Assembly (NCBI GenBank): GCA_904501985.1
Contig: CAJGCT010000005.1
Coordinates: forward strand, 1-53,463
Source: an uncultured Clostridia bacterium
Lineage (GTDB): Bacteria > Bacillota > Clostridia > Oscillospirales > CAG-272
Reading direction: 5' to 3'
DNA: 53,463 nucleotides
Positions 7,090 to 15,935 of this stretch are shown here, piece after piece. Both the position numbers and the translations under genes were made by a program. Below the pieces are notes generated by a model, which did no database searches, was not told the origin of the DNA, and worked only from the letters and a program-made list of their open reading frames with translations. Positions within the stretch are counted from its first letter, which is position 1; each line of letters opens with the position of its first letter.

Positions 7090-9009
7090 TCATCTGCCGC
7101 GAACAGTATTGATGTTCGCAATATGCTCGGGTTCCGTTGCCGCAAACAGCGTTCTTCCTGCACTGTCCGAAACGAAGTAGAAATAATTTGTATCGTTTGG
7201 ATAAAGCGCATACTTTATAGCATTAAGACCGGGGTTTGCGATAGGTCCGGGAGGAAGTCCCCTGTGGGTATAGGTGTTGTACGGGGTTTCGTAGCTCGTA
7301 TCCTCGCCGCTCATGGAATCAAGACGCGAGCCTGTATCGTGGGCGATAGCGTACATGATAGTAGCGTCGGAGTTGAGGTACGGGAAGGTGCCGGGATACT
7401 TAAGACGGTTGTGGAATACAGAGGAAACGTATCCAAGCTCATCCGCGTATCTTGTCTCTTTTTCTATCATGGATGCAAGCGTTATCGCCTGATCCACGGT
7501 CATCTTAAGATCAAGACAGCGTGCGTAGTATTCATCCGCAAACTTGCCGTCAAAGTTGTCAAGCATCTTGGAAAGCACCGCCACAGCGGTCTTTTTCGCC
7601 GCTTCCGCCTCGCTGTCCTCTGCACTTCCGTATTCCGCATAGAAATTGTAGGTGTCCGGGAACAGATACCCCTCAAGCCTGTAGATTCGGTCCTCCGTAG
7701 TTGTAAGCTCACGAACAAAACGGTAATCGAACTCATAGTTGTTTATGGCATCTATGAAAGCGTCTCTTATTATCTGCTTTTTCCTCTCACTGTCACCTGC
7801 GTTTCCGATGCCGGAAGCAATAAGATGCTCTATCATCTCGTCGATGGTATAGCCCTCGGGGATAGTGACACGAAGCTCTATGCGCTTTGTGGACTTTTTG
7901 AACGCGGCACGCAGATAGTCGTAATTAAGTGTGGTCGACACCTCGTAGGTTCCGGGGATAAACTCAGCACCCGAATCCTTAAGACCGCTCCACAGATTAA
8001 ACGCCCATCTGTGCTTTATAGCACCTGCATCATAGAGTGCTTCGGACACATCCTCGATAGATGCGTATTCGGGGATGTTGACTGTAACCATCTTATCATC
8101 AACCACAAACTTAAACACATCGTTTGCGGTATTGACAACAAACACGGACAGTCCTACGGACACGACAATTATTACTGCGATATATATAACAGCCTTAACA
8201 AGACTCATGACCGCGCTTGTGGCGGAGTCAACAAACCTGCTGTCTGTCGAATCATACTTCTTGTGATACTTAGCGTTTGCGGTAGCTATCTCGTCGATTT
8301 CAAAATCATCGTTCTCGGTACGCGCACGAGTTGCCTGAGTTGGCATGGTCTGCCGCTGTTTCACAGACGGTGTCGTGGTTGGCACGGGAGCCTTTATAGC
8401 ATCACCGCTCATTTTGGGAGCGGCAGGGCGCTGAGGCTCGGTGCGAAGCTGACGCTGGAGAGATGCGGCTCTGTTGTTTTGCGGTGTCGCCGCGCCTGTG
8501 TTTGCCGACTGCGGCTTTACAGGAGCCGCCGGAGCGGTTGGCTTCGGTGCTCTCTGAGGCTCGCGCACCCGGTCTGCACTCATCTTGTCGGCAGAAACCG
8601 GCGTTCTTGCCGGCGCAGGCGCAGGACGCGTGGCAGGTGCAGTACGCGGAGCAGATACAGTGTGATTCTTAGCGGAAGCCTCCGGCTGAACAGAAGACTT
8701 TGCGGCAGGACGGGGTCTTGGCGGATTCTGCATTTGCCGCTGTGCCGCCGCCTGTATGGGACTCAGCTTTTTCTCAGGCTGAGCGGGAGTTGCATTCATC
8801 TGCGGTGTGGGCTGTCTCAGCGGTCTTACTACAGCACCGCCGCGTATCTGCGCGGTATTCTGCATATCAGCATTCTGAGGAATTGTCTGACGTCTCACCG
8901 TATCGCGCTTAAATTCAATTGTCTCGTCCTTTGCCACATCCGGCTTCGGCGGAACAGCTTCCCTTAAAATATCGTTGGAAGCAACGCGCTTATTGTTGTT
9001 TTCATCCAT
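7090..9009 (-). CDS. mltG: Endolytic transglycosylase MltG with long cytoplasmic tail
   Basis: Membrane-bound lytic transglycosylase that cuts nascent peptidoglycan strands. Residues 1-260 are a disordered Pro/Ala/Gln-rich cytoplasmic region (many PAP, APR and QRQ stretches); one transmembrane helix lies near 270-295 (VIYIAVIIVVSVGLSVFVV); the YceG domain follows, with catalytic Glu near residue 510 in LASMIEKET and the downstream HNRL and YNTY-THRGLPPGPI motifs. At 639 residues it is far longer than typical MltG (about 340-380) because of the tail. It is the last gene of an apparent operon with the CPBP protease 39 bases upstream. Confidence 0.93.
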   Translation of the reverse strand: MDENNNKRVASNDILREAVPPKPDVAKDETIEFKRDTVRRQTIPQNADMQNTAQIRGGAVVRPLRQPTPQMNATPAQPEKKLSPIQAAAQRQMQNPPRPRPAAKSSVQPEASAKNHTVSAPRTAPATRPAPAPARTPVSADKMSADRVREPQRAPKPTAPAAPVKPQSANTGAATPQNNRAASLQRQLRTEPQRPAAPKMSGDAIKAPVPTTTPSVKQRQTMPTQATRARTENDDFEIDEIATANAKYHKKYDSTDSRFVDSATSAVMSLVKAVIYIAVIIVVSVGLSVFVVNTANDVFKFVVDDKMVTVNIPEYASIEDVSEALYDAGAIKHRWAFNLWSGLKDSGAEFIPGTYEVSTTLNYDYLRAAFKKSTKRIELRVTIPEGYTIDEMIEHLIASGIGNAGDSERKKQIIRDAFIDAINNYEFDYRFVRELTTTEDRIYRLEGYLFPDTYNFYAEYGSAEDSEAEAAKKTAVAVLSKMLDNFDGKFADEYYARCLDLKMTVDQAITLASMIEKETRYADELGYVSSVFHNRLKYPGTFPYLNSDATIMYAIAHDTGSRLDSMSGEDTSYETPYNTYTHRGLPPGPIANPGLNAIKYALYPNDTNYFYFVSDSAGRTLFAATEPEHIANINTVRGR

Positions 9010-9048
9010 AAAAATATCACCAAAGCTTACAGGGTAAGCCCCTTTATA

Positions 9049-9960
9049 TTAAACTCCGCTAAACTGTATAGCGGCAATAATAAATACGAGTAATGCCACC
9101 AAAAACGGCGGTGCGAGAAGTGCCTGTGAAAACAGGCGCAGGTTGAAGCGCGGACATTTTTCGGCGTATTCAGCCCTCTTTCCCGACAGCGCATAGCCGT
9201 AATAAGTACGTTCAGCTTCGCCGAACAGCGCGGCAAGGGCAAGCAGGAATGTGCCTGCAACCGCAAATATGAGAAAGCCGGTGCTCTGCGGCTTGGTTAT
9301 TATGGTACGTACAGTCTCTCCTGCCGCAAGCTCAAACACCGAATAGCATAGATGGCACAGCATAGAAGCAAAAACCGAGCGTGTTATATACATTACAAGC
9401 GCAAACATGAGTCCTGCAAAAAGATATACGGGGAAATATCCGAAATTCATACCGAACATTGCATACAGCATGGACGAGGCTATGACCGCGGTTACCGTTC
9501 CGCTTGACTCGTACTCAGCGCAAAGAAGTGAACGGAACATAAGCTCCTCGCATACAGAGGGCACTACAGCGAATGCAATCAGCGAATAAAGCACGCCGGG
9601 AGACGTTCCGTCAAGATAATAGTAGTACAGCGAGTATTCCGCATCAATAAAACCGATATTGTAAAGTGCAAGCTTTAAGAGCGTGTCGCCGAGTATCAAA
9701 ACGAATGCTGCAAGAAGCGTCAAAAGCAGCTTTTCAATGCCGATTGGCGCAAGACGCATTTTTTTTATAAATCCGTCACCTCTGATTTTGGTATAAAAGG
9801 CACTTGGCACTACCAAAATAAGCAGCTGGAGGACGATTATAGCAAGACAAATGTTCTCGCGGTAGGAAAGCGAGCCAATGTCTATATATCTTGACGCCGT
9901 AAACATGAGCATGACGAAAATGACAAGTATCGGCGCCGCAAAAGTGGATTTCAGCTTCAT
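9049..9960 (-). CDS. CPBP-family intramembrane glutamic endopeptidase
   Basis: Multi-pass membrane protein (about eight hydrophobic segments) of the CAAX/CPBP (Abi) protease family. The diagnostic EExxxR motif is present as CEELMFR (about residue 140), followed by the second motif region FPVYLFAGLMFALV and a His in SMLCHLCY. Substrates are not predictable from sequence; relatives process membrane proteins or act in bacteriocin immunity. It sits 17 bases after the 5-formyl-THF cyclo-ligase gene and 39 bases before mltG, so it is probably cotranscribed with cell-envelope and housekeeping genes. Confidence 0.85.
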   Translation of the reverse strand: MKLKSTFAAPILVIFVMLMFTASRYIDIGSLSYRENICLAIIVLQLLILVVPSAFYTKIRGDGFIKKMRLAPIGIEKLLLTLLAAFVLILGDTLLKLALYNIGFIDAEYSLYYYYLDGTSPGVLYSLIAFAVVPSVCEELMFRSLLCAEYESSGTVTAVIASSMLYAMFGMNFGYFPVYLFAGLMFALVMYITRSVFASMLCHLCYSVFELAAGETVRTIITKPQSTGFLIFAVAGTFLLALAALFGEAERTYYGYALSGKRAEYAEKCPRFNLRLFSQALLAPPFLVALLVFIIAAIQFSGV

Positions 9961-9977
9961 ATCTTTCTCCGAGGAGG

Positions 9978-10568
9978 TTATTTGTTTTTGTCAACCACGC
10001 GAAGTCCCTTTTCGGTGACGATAAAGTCAACGCAAAGGTCAAATCTGCCGCGCGGAAGCGAGTCTATTATATAATCGCTGTATATCATACCGACCTTTGA
10101 GCCGATATATCCGCCAAGATAGCGGTCATAGTACCCCTTGCCGTATCCGAGCCTGTAGCCCCGCTTGTCATACACAAGTGCCGGAACTATGCATGCACTT
10201 GGAGCCGTTGAAGCACGGTCGTATACGGGAAGATCTGGGGTGGGTTCAAGAAGTCCGTATGTTCCCTTTTTAAGCTGATCGAGAGAGGTGATATAGTGGT
10301 ACTCCATATCGTGACTTTCCGGAATACACCGTGGGAAAGCTACTTTCTTCCCGTCCGCAAGGGCACGCCTTGCAATAGGCAGAACATCGACCTCATCTGA
10401 CTTTGGGGAATACATGAGAAGCACATTGGCATATCGGTATGTGGCAAGGGAGAAAAAGCTTGTGCATATCTTCTCATCCATTTGCGCCTTGGTGTCCGCA
10501 GGAAGCGCGGCACGGAGGGCCTTGTATTTCTCTCTTATATCGTTTTTCTTTTTTCTGATTTCGTACAT
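9978..10568 (-). CDS. 5-formyltetrahydrofolate cyclo-ligase
   Basis: Converts 5-formyl-THF to 5,10-methenyl-THF with ATP, returning this storage folate to the one-carbon pool. The 196-residue protein (start MYEIRKKK) has the basic N-terminal substrate/ATP region KNDIREKYKALR and the signature RLGYGKGYYDRYL near residue 140. The start was placed at the ATG preceded by GAGGT; a longer frame runs back into the DJ-1 gene without a ribosome-binding site. It lies 13 bases after DJ-1 and 17 before the CPBP gene, inside the tmk-mltG operon. Confidence 0.93.
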   Translation of the reverse strand: MYEIRKKKNDIREKYKALRAALPADTKAQMDEKICTSFFSLATYRYANVLLMYSPKSDEVDVLPIARRALADGKKVAFPRCIPESHDMEYHYITSLDQLKKGTYGLLEPTPDLPVYDRASTAPSACIVPALVYDKRGYRLGYGKGYYDRYLGGYIGSKVGMIYSDYIIDSLPRGRFDLCVDFIVTEKGLRVVDKNK

Positions 10569-10581
10569 TTCTACCTCACAG

Positions 10582-11130
10582 TCAAGCCATGACAGCGGCA
10601 CGAAGCTCGTCTGCCTTTTCGGCACTAACAAGAGCACTCACGAGCGCGAGACCGAATTCAAGTGCCACACCCATTCCCTTTCCTGTGATGATCTTGCCGT
10701 CAGAAACTACGGATTTTTCCGATATCACAGCCCCGTGAAGCTTTTCTTCAAATCCGGGATAGCAAATGGCTTCCTTACCCGAAAGCAGACCAAGCTCACC
10801 GAGAATAAGGGGAGCGGCACAGATAGTCGCAAGGTAAGCACCGCGAGCGTTAGCGTGCTCAATAAAGCGGTTCACAACAGCATCCGCCTGAAGATTTAAT
10901 GTTCCCGGCATACCTCCGGGCAGAATGACCATATCAGCAGGATTTTTTGCAAGAAGCTGCTCGGCTTCGTATGTGGTAATATCGGCTATGACCTCAATAC
11001 CGTGAGAGCCGCGTACAACCTTTGTTCCAACTCCCACCGTCATAACCTTAACCCCTGCGCGGCGAAGCAGATCAAGCGGGCAAAGTGCCTCCACTTCCTC
11101 AAATCCCTCGGCTAAAAACATATATACCAT
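10582..11130 (-). CDS. DJ-1/PfpI family protein
   Basis: 182-residue DJ-1/ThiJ-type protein of the class-I glutamine-amidotransferase-like fold. It shows the N-terminal Glu (FAEGFEEVEAL), PGGMPG and the nucleophile elbow with the conserved cysteine in ATICAAP (about residue 100). Relatives are reported as glyoxalase III, deglycase or chaperone; the true role here cannot be told. It is close upstream of the folate enzyme and follows tmk by about 100 bases, with an unusual hairpin in between. Confidence 0.88.
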   Translation of the reverse strand: MVYMFLAEGFEEVEALCPLDLLRRAGVKVMTVGVGTKVVRGSHGIEVIADITTYEAEQLLAKNPADMVILPGGMPGTLNLQADAVVNRFIEHANARGAYLATICAAPLILGELGLLSGKEAICYPGFEEKLHGAVISEKSVVSDGKIITGKGMGVALEFGLALVSALVSAEKADELRAAVMA

Positions 11131-11131
11131 C

Positions 11132-11203
11132 TTATGATCCTTCCTTTTCTAAGAGTTGATTGTCTGAAAAACGATCCGTTTTTCAGACTTATGACCCTTC
11201 CTT
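11132..11203 (-). repeat. Hairpin and duplicated leader upstream of DJ-1
   Basis: GTCTGAAAAACG (11162-11173) and CGTTTTTCAGAC (11177-11188) form a perfect 12-bp hairpin with a 3-base loop and no T-run. The same stem recurs at 29967-29993. The hairpin is bracketed by a direct repeat (CTTATGAYCCTTCCTTT, plus-strand sense) that contains the DJ-1 ribosome-binding site. Confidence 0.6.
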
Positions 11204-11228
11204 TATTTAATCGGTTGTAAACCGCACA

Positions 11229-11906
11229 TTAAAGCACGATATCTGTCTTTTGACACACGGTGTCAAGTATCTCACCAAAAATGTCCGTGCGCTCACGCAC
11301 ACCGTTCTTATCGTAGCATTTGATCTTTGTCCAACCAAGCTTTTCGCAGGCAAACTGTGCCGCTTCATAGCTCCGTCTCATAAAGCCCTCGTCAAGCTCG
11401 TGGATGTCCTTTTTCTGCCCCGTCTGACTTGATCTGAGACTTACAAGCTCCATTGACTGCTCCGGAAGAAGCTCAAGATACAAAACAAGATCGGGCGCAG
11501 GAAGTCCAAGCTTTATAAACTCAAAATCCCACAGCCAATCAAGAAAGTCATCCCACATATCGCGCGGAAGCTTCGAGAGCTGATGAACCGCGTTTGCCGA
11601 CGTGTATCTGTTGGCAACTATTATCTTGTTTAAGCTGTCGTAGTCCTTTTTCCAATCCGCCTTGTAGGAGCAGTATCTGTCACAGGCAAAAAGTGTGGAT
11701 GCCGCATAGGCGTTTGTGTCCGACGGACGTGTTCCCAGCTTTCCCTCAAGATACATCTTTACAGGAGCGCAGGAATCGCTGTCGTACATGGGAAAGCTTA
11801 AGTTTCTGACGGAAAAGCCTTCGATTTTAAGTCGGTTCACGAGCATCGTGGACTGCGTATTCTTACCGGACCCGTCAAGTCCGTCTATTGCGATAAGTGT
11901 AGACAC
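11229..11906 (-). CDS. tmk: Thymidylate kinase-like protein
   Basis: Phosphorylates dTMP to dTDP. The P-loop is IDGLDGSGKNTQ (Asn where Ser or Thr is usual); CDRY near residue 75 matches the DR(Y/H) motif of the family; ANRYTSAN and the LID region follow. 225 residues, near normal. GTG start with AAAGG upstream. It heads the cluster tmk, DJ-1, cyclo-ligase, CPBP, mltG. The divergent P-loop, and an insertion around PAPDLVLYLELLPEQ that is nonetheless family-like, make related deoxynucleoside kinases the main alternative. Confidence 0.85.
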   Translation of the reverse strand: MSTLIAIDGLDGSGKNTQSTMLVNRLKIEGFSVRNLSFPMYDSDSCAPVKMYLEGKLGTRPSDTNAYAASTLFACDRYCSYKADWKKDYDSLNKIIVANRYTSANAVHQLSKLPRDMWDDFLDWLWDFEFIKLGLPAPDLVLYLELLPEQSMELVSLRSSQTGQKKDIHELDEGFMRRSYEAAQFACEKLGWTKIKCYDKNGVRERTDIFGEILDTVCQKTDIVL

Positions 11907-12024
11907 GGTTTATCTGCCTTTCGTTGTATTTTCCTTTGTTTGACGGAGCAAATACCAAGTTTGTTCCGCTTTTTGTATGTTTTTTGGTAACGGGCGGATG
12001 AGAAATGCACCAATCGACGGTAAA

Positions 12025-12250
12025 ACGGGGCGTCGAGGACGTCGCCCCCACGAACGTGCCATAATGCGCGCCGCAAAACGGCCGCGCCCAACACCCAAAC
12101 GATTACCGCCACCCAAGCCGCCGGAATGGTGAGGACCCATGCAGGCGGCGCGAGTCACGCGCCCAAACGATTACGCATTTACGTTGCCTTAGCGGTAAGC
12201 AATTTCCCTTGTATAAAGTTTTTTGCGGAGCTTTTTTTCAAAAAAGCGAC
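12025..12250 (-). repeat. Dispersed structured element, copy A
   Basis: Fills the 362-base gap between ftsK and tmk. Minus-strand order: GCTTTTTT/AAAAAAAGC hairpin, conserved ACTTTATACAAGG block, CGCCGCC...GGCGGC hairpin with inner ATGG/CCAT stem, and a GGGGCGACGTC palindrome. Nearly the same sequence occurs at 17589-17835 and 50969-51146. The rest of the gap (11907-12024) holds nothing I recognise. Confidence 0.75.
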
Positions 12251-12268
12251 CGTAACCCCTATACACCA

Positions 12269-15040
12269 TCACTCGCCGCGGCGAAGCTCCATTTCCATGT
12301 ACTCAGACTTGGAAATAAGTACATCACGAGGCTTCTGACCCTGAGGCGGACTTACAATGCCCATCTGCTCCATAGCATCAATAAGCTTCGCGGCGCGTCC
12401 GTAGCCGAGCTGTAAGCGGCGCTGGATAAGGGACGTCGATATCTTGCCCGATTCCACAGCAAGCTGAATTGCCGGACGAAGCATGGGATCGCCGTCGTTG
12501 GCTTCCTCGTCACCGTCACCCATCACCGTGGACTTCTTGTTGCCGCAAAGCATGGCCTCACGTTCAATGGTGTCCATTACAGACTTGTCGTAATCTCTTA
12601 CGCCGTAATTATTCTTAATAAACGTGGTTACTTCTTCAACCTCATCGTCGGATACAAAGCATCCCTGTACACGGGTGGGCTTTATGCTTCCGATAGGCGC
12701 ATACAGCATGTCACCGCGTCCAATAAGCTTTTCCGCACCGACCGTGTCAATGATCGTTCTGGAATCCACCTGATTTGCGGTGGTAAACGCAATTCGCGAG
12801 GGAACGTTAGCCTTGATAAGACCCGTAACAACGTCAACTGACGGACGCTGAGTACCGATAACAAGATGCATTCCCGCCGCACGCGCCTTCTGCGCAATTC
12901 GGCAGATCGCCTCTTCTACATCATCACGCGCCATCATCATAAGATCCGCAAGCTCGTCGATTATTATGACGATCTGAGGAAGCTTCTCCGCGCTGTCGTC
13001 ATTTGCCACCGACTGATTGTATCCCTTGAGATTGCGCACACCGGCACCCTCGATAAGCTCGTAGCGACGCTCCATCTCAGTTACCGCCCAGTGAAGCGCA
13101 CCTGCCGCCTTCTTGGGATCGGACACAACAGGCACCAAAAGATGGGGGATGCCGTTGTAAACGTTAAGCTCAACCTTCTTCGGGTCGATCATTATAAACT
13201 TGACCTCGTCGGGTCTCGCCTTATAAAGCATGGATATAATAAGCGAGTTTATGCACACAGACTTACCTGAGCCGGTAGTACCTGCAATAAGCAGATGGGG
13301 CATCTTGGCAATATCAAGTAAAACAGGGCTTCCGGCAACGTCCATGCCGAGAGTAGTCGTCACCTTGCTGGGGGACGTCTTGAATCCGCTGCTCTCAAGA
13401 AGCTCGCGGATGTATACCGTAGATGTTGAACGGTTGGGTACTTCGATTCCCACCGCCTCTTTGCCCGGAATAGGTGCTTCGATGCGCACACCGCTTGTGG
13501 CAAGATGAAGCGCGATGTCGTCAACAAGATTCACAATGGAGCGAACCTTGGTGCCAACCTCTGGCTGAAGCTCGTAGCGAGTGATCGTAGGTCCGCGCGA
13601 CACGTTGATTATCTTTGTCTTTACGTTGAATGAACGAAGCGTCTCCACAAGCTTCGTTGCGGTCTGCTGTATTTCGCCCGACATATCGCGGTTGTCCTTT
13701 GACATATCAAGCTTTAAGAGCGACAGCGGCGGAAATACATATTCCGGCATAACAGGCGCCCTCTCGGTAACAACGTTTCCGTGGTCAACAGCCGCAAATA
13801 CCGTGTGCTCGTCCACATCAAAGGGCGGCTCGTCGTCATCACCCACAGGCACAGGCAGATTCTCTCCCGAAAGTCTGCTCTTCTCTACCATAAGGTCTAT
13901 CTCCGCGGCGGTCACTATCTCGCCGTCCTCCGGCATACCGGGAACAGCCACCTCCATAGTGTCAGCCTCTGAAAAGATCTTCGCAAGATCTATTTCCCCG
14001 TCCTCAAGCTCGGAAAGCTCCTGCATTCCGGTTTTCGGCATGGGACTTACCTTCTCGCGGCGGAACAAACCACGCTTTTCGGTGGATTCCTCCACGGAAG
14101 AATCTTCCGCCTCATCGGCGTTCTGCGCCTCATTTTCTGACATGACAGCGTCAAATATTGACGGATCAATCACAGGCGCATTTGCCGCGGCATCGCTTTC
14201 CACGGCCTGCGCCGCATCGAAAAAGCTGTTTTCTTCTTCATCCTCGTCGTCAAGAAGATCGTTGACCGGATGCTTGCGGGATTTCTTCATCGCCGCACGC
14301 TCTGCCGCCGCCCTTGCCGCTTCCTTCTCGGCAATGCGTCTTGCGCGCTCGGCTTCGTACTCGGAGAGCATCTGCTCCTGCTCAGCACGAACATCGGTCA
14401 TGCGCTCGGAAAATCCCGCGCGAAGCTCTCTTATTCCCGTAACAATGTATACGGCGAACATATGGGGAGTCATGCCGAAAAGGAATATTCCGAAAAGAAG
14501 TATCAGCGCAATGCCGAGTATAAGCGTTCCTGCAAATCCAAAGCCGCTCATCAAAAGATTTCCGAAGAAGCCGCCTATAAGACCGCCGCCGATTCGCTGT
14601 GCGCCGTCCACAAAAAGCTCAATAAGATTTACAAAGGGAGCTGACACAGCAGTGCCGCCGTGTCTTGCAAAGGCGTGCACCAGCACGGAAAACAGGCTCA
14701 GTACCGCCAAAGAAAATACCAGCTTGTACTTTACACTGTCGGACGCTACATCGCGCTTCCAAAAATATGCTATATTCAAAACAAGGAACGGCACGATCCA
14801 TGCGCCCTTTGAAAAAAGACCGAACATGGTGTTCTTGAAAAACGTTCCCACAAAGCCGGTGGAATCCGGCATAAAATAACTGATAAACAAAAACAGAGCC
14901 GCAATGGATAAAATATACGGCATAAGCTGATTTATAAGGCGCTCCGGATCACGTCCGGCTTTTCCCCTACTTGCTTTTGCCTTGGAATTTTTTGATGTAC
15001 GCGCCGCAGGACGCTTGTTTGCTGATTTTTTTGCAGGCAT
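12269..15040 (-). CDS. FtsK/SpoIIIE DNA translocase
   Basis: Membrane-anchored hexameric motor that pumps chromosomal DNA through the closing septum during division or sporulation. Domains: four or five transmembrane helices (about 30-200); an acidic linker (about 220-440) with coiled-coil-like EKEAARAAAERAAMKK and long Glu/Asp stretches; the alpha/beta motor with Walker A GTTGSGKS near residue 586 and Walker B IVIIIDELADLM; a C-terminal gamma winged helix (TSLIQRRLQLGYGRAA). At 923 residues it fits the family. It has its own promoter 110 bases upstream. FtsK and SpoIIIE cannot be separated from sequence alone. Confidence 0.96.
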   Translation of the reverse strand: MPAKKSANKRPAARTSKNSKAKASRGKAGRDPERLINQLMPYILSIAALFLFISYFMPDSTGFVGTFFKNTMFGLFSKGAWIVPFLVLNIAYFWKRDVASDSVKYKLVFSLAVLSLFSVLVHAFARHGGTAVSAPFVNLIELFVDGAQRIGGGLIGGFFGNLLMSGFGFAGTLILGIALILLFGIFLFGMTPHMFAVYIVTGIRELRAGFSERMTDVRAEQEQMLSEYEAERARRIAEKEAARAAAERAAMKKSRKHPVNDLLDDEDEEENSFFDAAQAVESDAAANAPVIDPSIFDAVMSENEAQNADEAEDSSVEESTEKRGLFRREKVSPMPKTGMQELSELEDGEIDLAKIFSEADTMEVAVPGMPEDGEIVTAAEIDLMVEKSRLSGENLPVPVGDDDEPPFDVDEHTVFAAVDHGNVVTERAPVMPEYVFPPLSLLKLDMSKDNRDMSGEIQQTATKLVETLRSFNVKTKIINVSRGPTITRYELQPEVGTKVRSIVNLVDDIALHLATSGVRIEAPIPGKEAVGIEVPNRSTSTVYIRELLESSGFKTSPSKVTTTLGMDVAGSPVLLDIAKMPHLLIAGTTGSGKSVCINSLIISMLYKARPDEVKFIMIDPKKVELNVYNGIPHLLVPVVSDPKKAAGALHWAVTEMERRYELIEGAGVRNLKGYNQSVANDDSAEKLPQIVIIIDELADLMMMARDDVEEAICRIAQKARAAGMHLVIGTQRPSVDVVTGLIKANVPSRIAFTTANQVDSRTIIDTVGAEKLIGRGDMLYAPIGSIKPTRVQGCFVSDDEVEEVTTFIKNNYGVRDYDKSVMDTIEREAMLCGNKKSTVMGDGDEEANDGDPMLRPAIQLAVESGKISTSLIQRRLQLGYGRAAKLIDAMEQMGIVSPPQGQKPRDVLISKSEYMEMELRRGE

Positions 15041-15148
15041 TATCGTGACGGTTCCTTTCAGACTTTTACTCTCAACTTCTATGTATCATGTGACCGCATA
15101 TGGGCTATACTTTCTCTGTATGAGGTACAAATATATGTATACTATATT

Positions 15149-15177
15149 ATTATACCATAAATTTTCAGAAATTACAA
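15149..15177 (-). promoter_or_regulatory. SigA-type promoter of ftsK/spoIIIE
   Basis: Minus strand: TTGTAA, 17-base spacer, TATAAT, about 109 bases before the start codon in the divergent gap with the TSUP gene. Confidence 0.6.
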
Positions 15178-15187
15178 CCCGTAAATC

Positions 15188-15586
15188 ATGAAATATAGTA
15201 AAAGTTTTGAGTTTTTTAAAAATTACGGCACGGGACGCGCAGTAATCATAGGAATTATCGCCGTTTTTGCCGGTGTCGTAAACGGATTTTTAGGTACAGG
15301 CGGCGGAATCGTTCTTATGCTTGCAATGTCGCTCCTGCCAAAGGACGGCGAGGACGGCGTGCGTGACAGGTTTGCCACCCTTATCGCTGTGATACTTCCC
15401 CTCTCGCTTATTTCCGCTATTATGTACGGAGATAAGATAGATTTTTCGCTCACCGTGCCGTATCTTATCCCCGGAATACTGGGAGGTGTGTCAGGCGCAC
15501 TGCTTCTTGATAAGCTGAGCGTAACCCTTGTAAAACGCCTGTTTGCCGTTATGGTAATATGGGCAGGCATAAATTTTCTGAGGTGA
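15188..15586 (+). CDS. TSUP-family permease, N-terminal half (TauE/SafE-like)
   Basis: 132-residue membrane protein with about four hydrophobic segments. The start of the TSUP repeat is recognisable as GVVNGFLGTGGGIVLM; the second half of the same transporter is encoded by the next gene five bases on. Members export sulfite, sulfoacetate or other organic anions. Most family members are one polypeptide of about 250 residues, so this looks like a natural split into two half-size subunits. No clear ribosome-binding site precedes the ATG, so initiation may be weak or leaderless. Confidence 0.82.
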   Translation: MKYSKSFEFFKNYGTGRAVIIGIIAVFAGVVNGFLGTGGGIVLMLAMSLLPKDGEDGVRDRFATLIAVILPLSLISAIMYGDKIDFSLTVPYLIPGILGGVSGALLLDKLSVTLVKRLFAVMVIWAGINFLR

Positions 15587-15590
15587 TTAC

Positions 15591-15935
15591 ATGATGGATG
15601 CAATCGTAGGCTTTGCAGTTGCCATACTGTCGGGGCTTGGAATCGGAGGTGGCGGACTGCTCGTTATATGGCTGGTGCTGTTTTGCGGCACGGACCAGCT
15701 TGCCGCGCAGGGGATAAATCTTGTGTGGTTTCTCTTCTCATCCGGTGCCGCCATGGTGGTGCACCTCATAAAGCGAAAGCTTAATTTTAAGCTTATTACT
15801 TGGATGGTGCTTTGCGGAAGTATCGGCGCAGTCCTCGGAAGTATGCTCGCAAAAAGCGTGTCCCCCGATATTATCCGCTCATTTTTCGGGGGACTGCTCA
15901 TTCTCTCAGGCGCGCTGACCCTGTTTCGGAGGTAA
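15591..15935 (+). CDS. TSUP-family permease, C-terminal half
   Basis: 114-residue membrane protein with three to four transmembrane helices and the TSUP motif ILSGLGIGGGGLLVIW, equivalent to the repeat in the preceding gene. GAGGTGA overlaps the upstream stop codon, so the two halves are translationally coupled and probably form a heterodimer. It ends ALTLFRR. Directly after its stop begins foreign-looking DNA (the truncated phage-type protein), so the 3' boundary may be an old recombination junction. Confidence 0.82.
   Translation: MMDAIVGFAVAILSGLGIGGGGLLVIWLVLFCGTDQLAAQGINLVWFLFSSGAAMVVHLIKRKLNFKLITWMVLCGSIGAVLGSMLAKSVSPDIIRSFFGGLLILSGALTLFRR

Noticed and set aside
7006..8967. 653-codon plus-strand frame
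   Set aside because: Antisense to mltG; its Arg/Cys/Leu-rich product reflects the Pro/Ala-rich tail of MltG read backwards.
13581..14879. 432-codon plus-strand frame rich in Ser
   Set aside because: Antisense to the acidic linker and membrane part of FtsK/SpoIIIE; no initiation signals.
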